A DNA stretch of 10,203 nucleotides, taken from contig CBDVBD010000126.1 of assembly GCA_965372135.1 (NCBI GenBank), forward strand, positions 1 to 10,203, in the 5' to 3' direction. Source of the DNA: CBDVBD01 sp965372135 (GTDB taxonomy: Bacteria; Electryoneota; RPQS01; CBDVBD01). The position numbers were made by a program, and so were the translations under genes. This document shows, piece by piece, positions 1 through 7,147 of this stretch (position 1 is the stretch's first letter; every line of letters starts with the position of its first letter). The notes under the pieces were generated by a model. It had not been told where the DNA came from. It saw only the letters and a list, made by a program, of their open reading frames with translations, and did not search any database.

Positions 1-1
1 C

Positions 2-211
2 AGTCAGGAAGGGTTGAAGAAGAATACGGAAGTCCGCAGCCGGGGGATTAATTCGGCGAATTTCTATGTGCTGCGGAAGAATCGGATGCCCTCGATTTTG
101 TTAGAGGTGGCGTTTATTTCCAATCCGGAAGAGGAAGCGATGCTAAAGCGACCGGAATTCTTGCAGGTTACGGTTGCGCATTTGACGAATCAGTTGTTGG
201 CGATATCATAG
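2..211 (+). CDS. N-acetylmuramoyl-L-alanine amidase (Amidase_3 family), C-terminal fragment
   Basis: The gene enters from outside the window, and only the last 69 residues are visible. They match the end of the zinc amidases of the AmiC/CwlD (Amidase_3) family, which cleave the bond between N-acetylmuramic acid and L-alanine in peptidoglycan. The key stretch is 'ANFYVLRKNRMPSILLEVAF' followed by 'ISNPEEE'. The glutamate in LLEVAF is the conserved catalytic Glu of the family, and SNPEEE followed by a leucine-rich end is the usual last helix. The zinc-binding His and Glu residues lie upstream and cannot be checked. The next gene starts 11 nt after the stop, and a SpoIID-type gene follows, so this looks like the first visible gene of a cell-wall remodelling operon. 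I cannot tell which paralogue it is or whether it has targeting domains (AMIN, SPOR, LysM). Confidence 0.88.
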   Translation, partial: SQEGLKKNTEVRSRGINSANFYVLRKNRMPSILLEVAFISNPEEEAMLKRPEFLQVTVAHLTNQLLAIS

Positions 212-222
212 GGGACTCAAGG

Positions 223-1068
223 TTGCGAAATTATCTTATATGGTTGGTGATGGTTTTGATGGGGGTTTCCGGGGCTTCTGGTTGGGCTCAGAATGCCGAT
301 GATCTGGTGTTTCAGGCGGCGGCATTGCATTTTCAGGGGGAGTTGGATCAGGCGATAACAGTGTTTCAGAATGCGCTGCTGTACGATCCCAACCATACCT
401 ACGCTCACAGCCAATTAGGGATTCTCTATATCAAGAAGGATCGGTTTGACGACGCATTCAAGGAATTTCAGTTCGTGCTGGAGCGGGAGCCCCAGAACAC
501 GTATGCGCGGCGGTGGCTTGGATTGCTTTACCTGCAACAAGAAAAGCTGGCGAAGGCGTTAGAGCAGTTTCAGAAGGCGTTGCAAGTTGATCCTTACGAT
601 GCGGATTCGCACTATTTCGTGGGAGCGATTTACAACATGCAGCACAACCCCCGGAAGGCGATTGGGGCGCTGAAAGCGTCCCGGGATGCGGATTCCGACG
701 AGCCGGATACCCATTTTCGATTGGGGCTGGCGTTTCATTCGGCGGGGATGTTGAAGAATGCGCTATTGGAATATCAGCGGACGCTGGAGATGAATCCGAA
801 ACATACCAAAGCGATCAGCCAGGTCGGGTGGATTTATTATAATCAGGGGGATATGGACGAAGCGCTGAAACAGTGGCATAAAATGCTGAGTATCAATCCC
901 AAAGACAGCGAGGCGTTGTTCAACATCACTAAGGCGCATAACGATCGTGCTTGGGAGTTGTTCGAAAACGGGGATACCGCCGGTGCGCTGAAGGAGTGGC
1001 GGGAAACGTTAAAGATGCATTCAAAAAACAAGGCGGCAAAGTACTACGTGGGTAAGTATGGAAATTAA
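223..1068 (+). CDS. Exported tetratricopeptide-repeat protein
   Basis: This 281-residue protein has an N-terminal hydrophobic segment (about residues 4-20) ending in ASGWAQ, a credible signal peptide, so it probably acts in the periplasm or at the outer face of the membrane. The rest is a run of at least six TPRs in perfect 34-residue register: about 27-58, 59-92, 93-126, 127-160, 161-194 and 195-228, with a seventh weaker unit near 236-270. Most repeats end in the usual 'DPNH/EPQN/DPYD/NPKH/NPKD' turn. TPR proteins are scaffolds for protein partners, and no catalytic domain is visible. The start is TTG at 223, with GGGGACTCAAGG just upstream. It begins 11 nt after the amidase stop, and its end overlaps the SpoIID-type gene by 11 nt, which indicates co-translation. 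A role assembling or guiding the neighbouring peptidoglycan enzymes is inferred from position only. Confidence 0.85.
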   Translation: MRNYLIWLVMVLMGVSGASGWAQNADDLVFQAAALHFQGELDQAITVFQNALLYDPNHTYAHSQLGILYIKKDRFDDAFKEFQFVLEREPQNTYARRWLGLLYLQQEKLAKALEQFQKALQVDPYDADSHYFVGAIYNMQHNPRKAIGALKASRDADSDEPDTHFRLGLAFHSAGMLKNALLEYQRTLEMNPKHTKAISQVGWIYYNQGDMDEALKQWHKMLSINPKDSEALFNITKAHNDRAWELFENGDTAGALKEWRETLKMHSKNKAAKYYVGKYGN

Positions 1069-2626
1069 GATTGGAAAGTCTTTGAAAACAGTGCTGTTAA
1101 TGGTAGCCCTGCTTGGGGCTTTTTTTCTGTGGGTGGGGGAGTTGTCAACCCAGAGTCTGGATGAGGTTCGGTACCAGCGGGCATTGGATCAGATACGGGC
1201 TGGGCAGTATTTGGAGGCGGCGGAAACGTACAAGATGATACTGGAAACCAGTACAGACCGGGGATTTCGGGCTAAGGTACTGGAATTGTTGGGGGATTTG
1301 TATGCGTTGTATTTGGATTTGCCTGACTTGGCAGTGGAAGCGTATGAAACTGAGATTCGGGAGTATCCGGATCTGGGGTGGGTGGTGGATGCCACTTTTA
1401 ATTTAGGGATGATTAATTATGAAGCGGGGGAATGGCAGGAGGCTCAGGAAAGATTTCGGGAAGTGCTGCGACTGGATCCGCACAGTGCGCGGGCTTTTAC
1501 GGCTCAGACATTATTGGAGAAGGCGGAAGAGTATCTATTGAATCCGGAATCCGCACCGGAACCAACACCGACTCCAGAGCTGGTGGATGTGGTATCACAG
1601 CAGATCAGAGTGCTGGTGGTGGATTTTTCCACCGATGTGACAGTTACAGCGGATTCGCAGATTCGGGTGGAAGAGCACCGCGGCGGTGCTGGCAATGGAG
1701 GACAGCAGGTGCGGATTAATACTACCGGAGGGCAATTCTATGTCGCTGGAAAGCCCATCTCCGGTAGCACCGTGACGTTAAGCTGTCCGGATCAGTCGTT
1801 GACGGTTGCTGGGAGAAGGTTCCGGGGGGAATTCCGGGTAGAGAAAAAGGATCGGGGATTCATTATTGTTAATCAGCTGCCGTTGGAGGAATATCTGCGG
1901 GGGGTGATTCCCAAGGAGATGCCGGCGTCGTGGTCGATTGAGGCGTTGAAGGCGCAAGCGGTGGCGGCACGGACCTATGCGCTGTTCCAGATCGACAAGC
2001 ATCGAGACGAGCAATGGGACGTGATGGCGACGGTGATGTCTCAAGTGTACGGGGGACGGGATGCGGAAACCCCCAGTACCGACCGGGCGGTGCGGGAAAC
2101 AGCGGGGCAGATATTGACATTTAACGATCGTCCTATTTTGGCGTATTTTCATGCAAGTTCTGGGGGGTATACGGAATCCACCGAAGAGGTGTGGGGGACG
2201 AGATTGCCCTATTTGGAAGCGGTACTGGATCCATATTCCAACGGGAATCCCACGGACAATTGGGAAGCAACGTTTACCCAGGATCAGGTTAATCTGGCGC
2301 TGGTTTCAGAAGGGATTACCGGAGTGACGGATATTGCATCTGCGGCATACAGCCATACCGGCAGGGTGACCCGAATCCGGTTTCAGACGGCTTCCGGCGC
2401 TAAGGTGATGCCGGCAAATACCACCCGGCTGCGGTTGGGTTCGACGGTGATGAAGAGTACCTGGTGGGAAGTGAATCGTGATGGTGAACAGTGGCATTTC
2501 CGGGGGAAAGGGTATGGACACGGGGTAGGGATGTCGCAGTGGGGAGCTAAGGGACTGGCGAATGAAGGGCGTAATTACTTACAAATATTGCAGTTTTACT
2601 ATCCGTTGTGTCAGGTTTCTGGGTAA
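1058..2626 (+). CDS. Membrane-anchored TPR-SpoIID/LytB domain protein (predicted peptidoglycan lytic transglycosylase)
   Basis: The protein has 522 residues. Residues 9-27 form one hydrophobic segment (signal anchor). Residues about 35-150 are TPR-like, for example 'AFNLGMINYEAGEWQEA'-type packing around 111-141. A Pro/Glu linker (about 163-175) leads to a beta-rich part and then the SpoIID/LytB domain (about 265-520). Diagnostic motifs are LPLEEYLRGVIPKEMP (274-289), the AxxAQAVAARTYA stretch (about 296-308), HASSGGYTE (365-373) and GYGHGVGMSQWGAKGLA (485-501). E287 in PKEMP matches the catalytic glutamate known from SpoIID. SpoIID of spore formers cuts glycan strands already stripped of peptides by an amidase. 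An amidase two genes upstream fits that pairing in a vegetative role such as septum processing, which is inference. The ATG at 1058 lies inside the preceding gene (11-nt overlap). The TPR fusion is less usual than a bare SpoIID domain. Confidence 0.92.
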   Translation: MEIKIGKSLKTVLLMVALLGAFFLWVGELSTQSLDEVRYQRALDQIRAGQYLEAAETYKMILETSTDRGFRAKVLELLGDLYALYLDLPDLAVEAYETEIREYPDLGWVVDATFNLGMINYEAGEWQEAQERFREVLRLDPHSARAFTAQTLLEKAEEYLLNPESAPEPTPTPELVDVVSQQIRVLVVDFSTDVTVTADSQIRVEEHRGGAGNGGQQVRINTTGGQFYVAGKPISGSTVTLSCPDQSLTVAGRRFRGEFRVEKKDRGFIIVNQLPLEEYLRGVIPKEMPASWSIEALKAQAVAARTYALFQIDKHRDEQWDVMATVMSQVYGGRDAETPSTDRAVRETAGQILTFNDRPILAYFHASSGGYTESTEEVWGTRLPYLEAVLDPYSNGNPTDNWEATFTQDQVNLALVSEGITGVTDIASAAYSHTGRVTRIRFQTASGAKVMPANTTRLRLGSTVMKSTWWEVNRDGEQWHFRGKGYGHGVGMSQWGAKGLANEGRNYLQILQFYYPLCQVSG

Positions 2627-2687
2627 TAGTGAATTAGAAATAAAAAAATGCACTTCTCACCGTGTTTACCATATGGAACTGTAAGGT

Positions 2688-2741
2688 TTGATTTGTAGTT
2701 GAAGTATAATAGGGATTTAGTTCGATCATAAGCATTGAGGA
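2688..2741 (+). promoter_or_regulatory. Promoter -10 (TATAAT) and Shine-Dalgarno of the ClpX-like gene
   Basis: A perfect TATAAT lies at 2705-2710. No good -35 hexamer sits at the standard 16-18 nt spacing; the nearest TTGATT (2688-2693) is too close. GAGGA at 2737-2741 sits 6 nt before the ATG. This 121-nt gap therefore probably starts a new transcript separate from the SpoIID operon. The -10 match is seen, but promoter activity is inferred. Confidence 0.5.
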
Positions 2742-2747
2742 TAAATT

Positions 2748-4262
2748 ATGGCTGACAATAAAATTCCAAGTCAAAAGGAACTTCAAGAAGAGATTCGGGA
2801 ATTCCTGGAGCAGAAGTACGGCGCTCGCGTAACGTTTCCGGAAACAGAATTCGGAAAGCCCAAGGACGGGGAGAAAACCACCGAAAAGGTGGAGGGTATC
2901 CAGTTTGATATCAAGCCCCAAGAATTGGAAGCGTACTTGAACGAGTACGTGGTGCACCAGGCGAAGGCGGTGGAAATCCTGTCGACCAAGATATGTACTC
3001 ATTTCAATCGGATGGCATATGAGCGCAGCCATCCGGATGTGGAAACGATTGTGGGGAATATCAAGAGCAATATTCTCCTGATTGGTCCAACCGGTGTGGG
3101 TAAGACGTATATTATCAAATTGATTGCGGCTAAGCTTGGTGTGCCGTTTGTGAAGGGGGATGCCACCAAATTCAGCGAAACCGGATACGTGGGGGGCGAT
3201 GTGGACGATTTGGTGCGGGATATGGTTCGGGAAGCGAAGGGGGATACCAAGCTGGCGGAATATGGGATTATTTATCTCGATGAAGTGGATAAGATTGCCG
3301 CCAGCGGGCATTTGACGGGACCGGACGTCAGTCGGTCCGGAGTGCAACGTGCGTTGTTGAAGTTGATGGAGGAAACCGAGGTCGAGCTTCGAGTGCCCCA
3401 CGATATTGCGGCGCAGATGGAAGCGATGATGGAGGCACAGCGTACCGGGAAGTTGGAACGGGAAAAGGTCAATACCAGGAACATTTTGTTCGTGATGTCG
3501 GGGGCGTTTCAGGGATTAGATGATATTGTACGGCGGCGGCTCAGGAAAGGAAATATGGGGTTCGGTCACGATGAGGGCGGCAGGAGGATTCCCCAGACTA
3601 CCGATGATATTATTGCGCAGGTGGCGACGGAAGATTTGTTGGAATATGGGTTTGAGTCGGAATTCATCGGACGGCTGCCGGTGATTGCGCTGTTACGGGA
3701 TTTGAGTGCCCAGGGATTGTTCGATATCCTAAAGAACCCGAAGAATGCCGTGGTCCAGGGGAAGATTCGGGATTTTAAGGCCTATGGAATTGCGCTTGAG
3801 TTTGAGGAGGATGCGTTCAAGTTGATGGCGGAACAGGCACATTCGGAACAGACAGGGGCACGAGGGTTGGTTCGGGTGTGCGAACGAGCGTTAATTCCAT
3901 TTGAGAAGGCGCTGCCTTCTACGGATATCAAGGAATTAACCGTGACACGAGCTGTGGTGGAACATCCGGAACGGGAACTTCGAAGTTTGGTGTTCCAAAA
4001 TGATATTCGCAGTTTCCAGCGGGATTTTTTAACCAAGACCCAGATTGTATTGGAATTTTCGCCGGAAGTGCAGGAAACATTGGACGAAATCACCCGTGGG
4101 TCTGATTTGCGTGCCAAGACTTGGTTGGAAGATAAGTTTAAGAATTATGAGTACGGATTGAAGCTTGCCAATTTGGAGCAGTTGAGAATTACCCCAGTGG
4201 TGTTGAAAGATCCGGATCAATATTTGGAAAAACTGATCAAGAAATCAAGTAAGAAAAAATAG
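2748..4262 (+). CDS. ClpX-like AAA+ unfoldase lacking the zinc-binding domain, with a C-terminal extension
   Basis: This 504-residue AAA+ ATPase is clearly built on ClpX. It has Walker A GPTGVGKT (113-120), pore loop GYVG (146-149), Walker B IIYLDEVDKI (174-183), the SGVQRALLKLME helix (197-208), SGAFQGLDDI (251-260), arginine finger in EFIGRLP (305-311, R309) and sensor 2 TGARGL (369-374, R372). ClpX unfolds tagged proteins and feeds them to ClpP. Three departures stand out. There is no N-terminal four-Cys zinc finger; residues 1-50 are charged instead. The region where ClpX has its RKH substrate loop is replaced by a longer Met/Glu/Arg-rich segment (about 214-243). About 95 residues follow the normal ClpX end (from about 408). 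The ClpP-docking IGF loop may survive as MGF at 270-272. It is probably a ClpX paralogue with its own substrates; partnership with ClpP is uncertain. It stands alone between two operons. Confidence 0.9.
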   Translation: MADNKIPSQKELQEEIREFLEQKYGARVTFPETEFGKPKDGEKTTEKVEGIQFDIKPQELEAYLNEYVVHQAKAVEILSTKICTHFNRMAYERSHPDVETIVGNIKSNILLIGPTGVGKTYIIKLIAAKLGVPFVKGDATKFSETGYVGGDVDDLVRDMVREAKGDTKLAEYGIIYLDEVDKIAASGHLTGPDVSRSGVQRALLKLMEETEVELRVPHDIAAQMEAMMEAQRTGKLEREKVNTRNILFVMSGAFQGLDDIVRRRLRKGNMGFGHDEGGRRIPQTTDDIIAQVATEDLLEYGFESEFIGRLPVIALLRDLSAQGLFDILKNPKNAVVQGKIRDFKAYGIALEFEEDAFKLMAEQAHSEQTGARGLVRVCERALIPFEKALPSTDIKELTVTRAVVEHPERELRSLVFQNDIRSFQRDFLTKTQIVLEFSPEVQETLDEITRGSDLRAKTWLEDKFKNYEYGLKLANLEQLRITPVVLKDPDQYLEKLIKKSSKKK

Positions 4263-4298
4263 GGGATAATCATGTTCAACATTTACCGCACCCACTAA
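4261..4298 (+). CDS. Possible 8-codon leader peptide (MFNIYRTH)
   Basis: AGGGG (4261-4265) overlaps the stop of the ClpX-like gene and lies 6 nt before an ATG at 4272. That ATG opens an eight-codon reading frame ending in TAA at 4296-4298. It sits directly before inverted repeats in the leader of the acetyltransferase gene. The arrangement resembles translation-attenuation leaders, but the peptide shows no run of one amino acid and such a short frame can arise by chance. Confidence 0.25.
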
Positions 4299-4367
4299 GA
4301 AACGGACGAAGCGGAGTTTTTACAAGGCTCCTGTTTCGATCCGCAGTTTTTTCTGCGGGAGTTTCTT
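4297..4367 (+). promoter_or_regulatory. Structured leader with competing inverted repeats upstream of the GNAT gene
   Basis: Visible pairings are: AAGAAAC (4297-4303) with GTTTCTT (4361-4367); GAAAC (4299-4303) with GTTTC (4333-4337); GGAG (4313-4316) with CTCC (4328-4331); GCGGA (4311-4315) with TCCGC (4340-4344); and CCGCAG (4341-4346) with CTGCGG (4353-4358) around a T6 loop. Several of these share bases, so at least two mutually exclusive folds are possible. There is no T-tract after the last stem, so it is not a typical intrinsic terminator. The rest of the leader (4368-4428) is AT-rich with no promoter I would defend. Confidence 0.4.
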
Positions 4368-4428
4368 GCTTCATACCTGTAGTAAAACTTCCCTAATTCT
4401 AATCAGAAAATTAACAGAGAAATACGTT

Positions 4429-5613
4429 ATGGAAATTCGATCAATTACCAAAGAGGAATACGATGAATTCCGTCGTATTTGTAAGTATGCTTTTTCGGTT
4501 GAGCCTGAAGTCATACCATATTGGCTCCCGGATGATTTGGATATGTCCTGGACTAAAGCGGTGTTTGATGGTGGGAAGATGGTCAGCGTCACCCAACTAA
4601 TGCCTTTTAAGGTATTTTTCGGTGATGCTTTAATCCCCATGGGTGGATTTTCCGGGGTGGCTACCCCTCCGGAATATCGTAGGAAGAGTTATGTGCGGAA
4701 GCTGTTGTTCGCTTGTCTGGAGAATATGCGTGATAATAAAGTCCCGTTGTCGTACCTGTATCCTTTTGAATTTTCCTATTACCGGAAGTTTGGGTGGGAA
4801 CAGGCGTCGGTGTTTCAGCAATTGAAGTTTTCGCCTTCTGTGTTTCATGGGATCGATGAAGTGAAGGGTACCTTAGAACAACAGGACCCAGAAGACAGCG
4901 ATGACCTGAATGCGGTCTATGAGGCTTTTGTGAAAATATATACTTCGGCTTGTCAACGGGATAAGAAATATTGGAAGATGATACTGACCCCTCCAAAGAG
5001 GGATCGTCATGTATATTTGTGGCGGGATTCCACGGATGATCCTCGCGGGTATATCATTTTCGATAATGAAAAGAAACCTGATGCAGAATGGGAATATAAT
5101 ATGGTGACACGCGAGTGGGCGGCTTTGGATGGGGAAGCGCGGTTGGGGATATTTCGATTTTTACGCGATCATGATTCGCAAATAAATGAGATTTCGCTTC
5201 GTACCGCGCCGGGAGTGCCGGTGAGACCATATATGAACGATCCGCGGTGTAAGTACGATTTGGAACCGGGCTGTATGGGAAGGATTGTGGATGTGAAGCA
5301 GGCGTTTGAAGCCAAAGTGTACCCACCCAGTTTAGCGGGGCAAGTGCGAATTGGACTGAAGGATGAATTTGCCCCATGGAACGACGGGGCATTTACTTTG
5401 AAGATCGAAGGTGGGAAAGCAGTGGTTACCCCAGGGACGGCTGAAGTGGATTTTACTATCGATATCAAGTGTTTGTCGGCGATTTATATTGGGTTTATAA
5501 CGCTGGAAGAGGCACATGATTTGGGGAAGATTCAGGATATTTCGATGGCGGATGTCAAGAAATTATCTCCACTTTTTGTTGAACGTACTCCGTATTTGAT
5601 CAATTTCTTTTAA
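4429..5613 (+). CDS. Eis-like GNAT N-acetyltransferase
   Basis: The protein has 394 residues if started at ATG 4429. A TTG 63 nt further upstream would extend it into the structured leader and is less likely. The layout matches the Eis-type family: an N-terminal GNAT fold (about 1-135), a second GNAT-like part, and a C-terminal sterol-carrier-like domain (about 295-394). The acetyl-CoA motif is seen as GVATPPEYRRKSYVRKLL (76-93). 'YPFEFSYYRKFGW' (111-123) corresponds to the Eis region where a Tyr serves as general acid (Y118 here). The chain ends in Phe, as in Eis, where the terminal carboxylate acts as base. Mycobacterial Eis acetylates aminoglycosides and other amines; the substrate here is unknown. 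One oddity is Ser at position 87, where the family's R-x-x-G-x-G/A loop normally has Gly. A methyltransferase gene follows after 7 nt, so the two are co-transcribed. Confidence 0.85.
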   Translation: MEIRSITKEEYDEFRRICKYAFSVEPEVIPYWLPDDLDMSWTKAVFDGGKMVSVTQLMPFKVFFGDALIPMGGFSGVATPPEYRRKSYVRKLLFACLENMRDNKVPLSYLYPFEFSYYRKFGWEQASVFQQLKFSPSVFHGIDEVKGTLEQQDPEDSDDLNAVYEAFVKIYTSACQRDKKYWKMILTPPKRDRHVYLWRDSTDDPRGYIIFDNEKKPDAEWEYNMVTREWAALDGEARLGIFRFLRDHDSQINEISLRTAPGVPVRPYMNDPRCKYDLEPGCMGRIVDVKQAFEAKVYPPSLAGQVRIGLKDEFAPWNDGAFTLKIEGGKAVVTPGTAEVDFTIDIKCLSAIYIGFITLEEAHDLGKIQDISMADVKKLSPLFVERTPYLINFF

Positions 5614-5620
5614 GGATTAC

Positions 5621-6370
5621 ATGGATAACGACATACGGTTACTTTATGGTGATGTGTCCTGGATATGGCCGATTACATCGCCGCCGGAACATTATGTGGA
5701 AGAAGCCACATTGTATCTGGATTATTTGCAGTTGTTCGCCAAGATTCCGGTGAGGACACTTCTGGATCTGGGATGCGGGGGTGGGCACAATGATTGGACT
5801 TTGAAGAAGGAAGTGGATGTTACCGGCGTTGATATTTCCCAGGATATGCTGACGTTGGCGCAGAAGTTGAATCCGGAATGCCGGTATTTGGAGGGGGATA
5901 TGCGGACAGTGAGGCTTGAGGACAAGTTCGATGCAGTGCTGCTGCATGATTCGGTGAATTATATGTTAACGTCGGAGGATTTGCAAGCGGCGTTCGCCAC
6001 TTGTTATTATCATTTGAAGCCCGGTGGGACGATGTTGACCGTGGTGGAGCAAACGCCTAACAAGTTCAAGCAGCACCGGATCAAACATTCCACTGAATCG
6101 AAGGGCGATGTGGAAGTCACGTTCATTGAACACTATTACGATCCTGATCCTGCAGACACTATTTACGAATCGACATTTATTTATTTGATTCGTAAGGCGG
6201 AGAAGTTGGAAAGCCATATCGATCGGCATTTGTGCGGGATGTTTCCATTGGAATCGTGGATTCAGTGGATGGGGGACGCGGGATTCGAAGTTCACCAGAG
6301 ACCGTTTACTCATTCCACCTTCGCCGAGGGGGAATGTGATCCGATGTTGATTGGTGTGAAGCCGGATTGA
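5621..6370 (+). CDS. Class I SAM-dependent methyltransferase
   Basis: This 249-residue protein has a full Rossmann methyltransferase core. Motif I is LLDLGCGGG (47-55), which binds S-adenosylmethionine. The acidic end of beta-2 is GVDIS (69-73, D71). The adenine-contact motif is EGDMR (91-95), then FDAVLLHDSVNYM (103-115) and LKPGG (132-136). The region 140-249 is a beta-rich cap that probably binds the acceptor. The family (Methyltransf_11/25 type) methylates small molecules or proteins, and the acceptor cannot be read from the sequence. An AAGGA ribosome-binding site overlaps the stop of the upstream GNAT gene, 7 nt before the ATG, so the acetyltransferase and methyltransferase are probably made together. 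Codon style matches the neighbours (TTG, GGG and GCG rich), so this is still native backbone just before the AT-rich islet. Confidence 0.88.
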   Translation: MDNDIRLLYGDVSWIWPITSPPEHYVEEATLYLDYLQLFAKIPVRTLLDLGCGGGHNDWTLKKEVDVTGVDISQDMLTLAQKLNPECRYLEGDMRTVRLEDKFDAVLLHDSVNYMLTSEDLQAAFATCYYHLKPGGTMLTVVEQTPNKFKQHRIKHSTESKGDVEVTFIEHYYDPDPADTIYESTFIYLIRKAEKLESHIDRHLCGMFPLESWIQWMGDAGFEVHQRPFTHSTFAEGECDPMLIGVKPD

Positions 6371-6382
6371 TGTTACATAATC

Positions 6383-6405
6383 TCCATATAGATTTTATCT
6401 ATGGA
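6383..6405 (+). other. AT-rich inverted repeat at the left edge of the islet
   Basis: TCCATATAGAT (6383-6393) pairs with ATCTATGGA (6397-6405) around a TTT loop with a two-base TA bulge. It lies 12 nt after the methyltransferase stop and could end that transcript, but no T-run follows, or it could be an operator for the downstream pair. The remaining bases up to 6457 show only GGAG (6448-6451), the likely ribosome-binding site of the next gene. Confidence 0.3.
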
Positions 6406-6457
6406 TAAATTAGAAGACACGTAATCTTTTTAGCGATCAATACTTTGGAGTGAGTTT

Positions 6458-7147
6458 ATGGATTTTGAAATATATTGCGATGAAAGTGCCCAGGATCTAT
6501 TCAAGGGTACTAGTCAAGACGGAATCTATACCCTGATAGGTGGAGTGTGGATTAAGGCAGAAGATCGGAAGATACACAAAGCTGCGATTAATCAGTTACG
6601 TGAACGACATAATCTGCATGGAGAGTTTAAGTGGAAGAGAGTCAGTAATTCCCGATTGGATTTTTATTTGGATATTGTCAAATGGTTTTTTGAAAGCGAG
6701 ATTAGATTTCGGACTTTGATATTAAGGGCAGAAGAGCTAAACGCAGTAAAATTTCATAATAGCGATCATGAATTGATGTATTACAAATTCTACTATCAGC
6801 TACTCCATCATTGGATTCTGGATTTTAATAGCTATAAAATTTTCGTTGACACAAAAACTAACCGTCTTCATAACAGATTAGGAGTGTTGCAAAAATGCTT
6901 AAATAACAGCAATTTAACATCAACTGCGACAGTGCAAGCGTTGCCATCAAACCAATTGGATTTGATTCAGGTTGCCGATGTTTTGATTGGTGCGGTCAGC
7001 TACAAGTTTCATAAAAGAGATACTAGTCAGGCTAAACTTCAAATAATTAACCAAATTGAAACCTGTTGGAATAGGGAAATTCAGCCAACGACAAAAAGCG
7101 AGGAGAAGTTCAATATCTTTAGATTTCGTTCAGAAGGGGGTTGGTGA
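6458..7147 (+). CDS. DUF3800 protein (predicted RNase H-like nuclease)
   Basis: The 229-residue protein starts with the DUF3800 signature: a beta strand ending in CDES (7-10), then a tyrosine/glycine strand 'YTLIGGVWI' (24-32). Other conserved acidic positions are GEFKW (55-59, E56), FVDTK (129-133, D131) and QVADVLIGAV (171-180, D174). These D-E...E...D...D positions suit a two-metal RNase H-like active site, but the biochemical activity of this family is poorly known. DUF3800 genes are common on phages, plasmids and defence islands. The gene is AT-rich (about 28% GC in 6781-6840 against about 58% in 9481-9540) and lacks the TTG/GGG codon style of its neighbours, which suggests acquisition. 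TTTGGAG lies about 7 nt before the ATG. Its stop overlaps the next start in TGATG, so the two products are translationally coupled and probably work together. Confidence 0.82.
   Translation: MDFEIYCDESAQDLFKGTSQDGIYTLIGGVWIKAEDRKIHKAAINQLRERHNLHGEFKWKRVSNSRLDFYLDIVKWFFESEIRFRTLILRAEELNAVKFHNSDHELMYYKFYYQLLHHWILDFNSYKIFVDTKTNRLHNRLGVLQKCLNNSNLTSTATVQALPSNQLDLIQVADVLIGAVSYKFHKRDTSQAKLQIINQIETCWNREIQPTTKSEEKFNIFRFRSEGGW

Noticed and set aside
2664..2679. GTTTACCATATGGAAC, a near-palindrome around CCATATGG upstream of the ClpX-like gene
   Set aside because: Short and imperfect, with no second copy and no T-run. It could be an operator but nothing supports it.
2634..3401. Open frame of 255 codons on the - strand opposite the ClpX-like gene
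   Set aside because: The sense strand carries all AAA+ motifs over this interval. The antisense product matches nothing I recognise and has no clear ribosome-binding site.
6443..6452. CTTTGGAGTG before the DUF3800 gene is the exact reverse complement of CACTCCAAAG at the right arm of the cloverleaf
   Set aside because: The 10-nt match includes an ordinary GGAG ribosome site and no hairpins accompany it, so chance is the simplest explanation.
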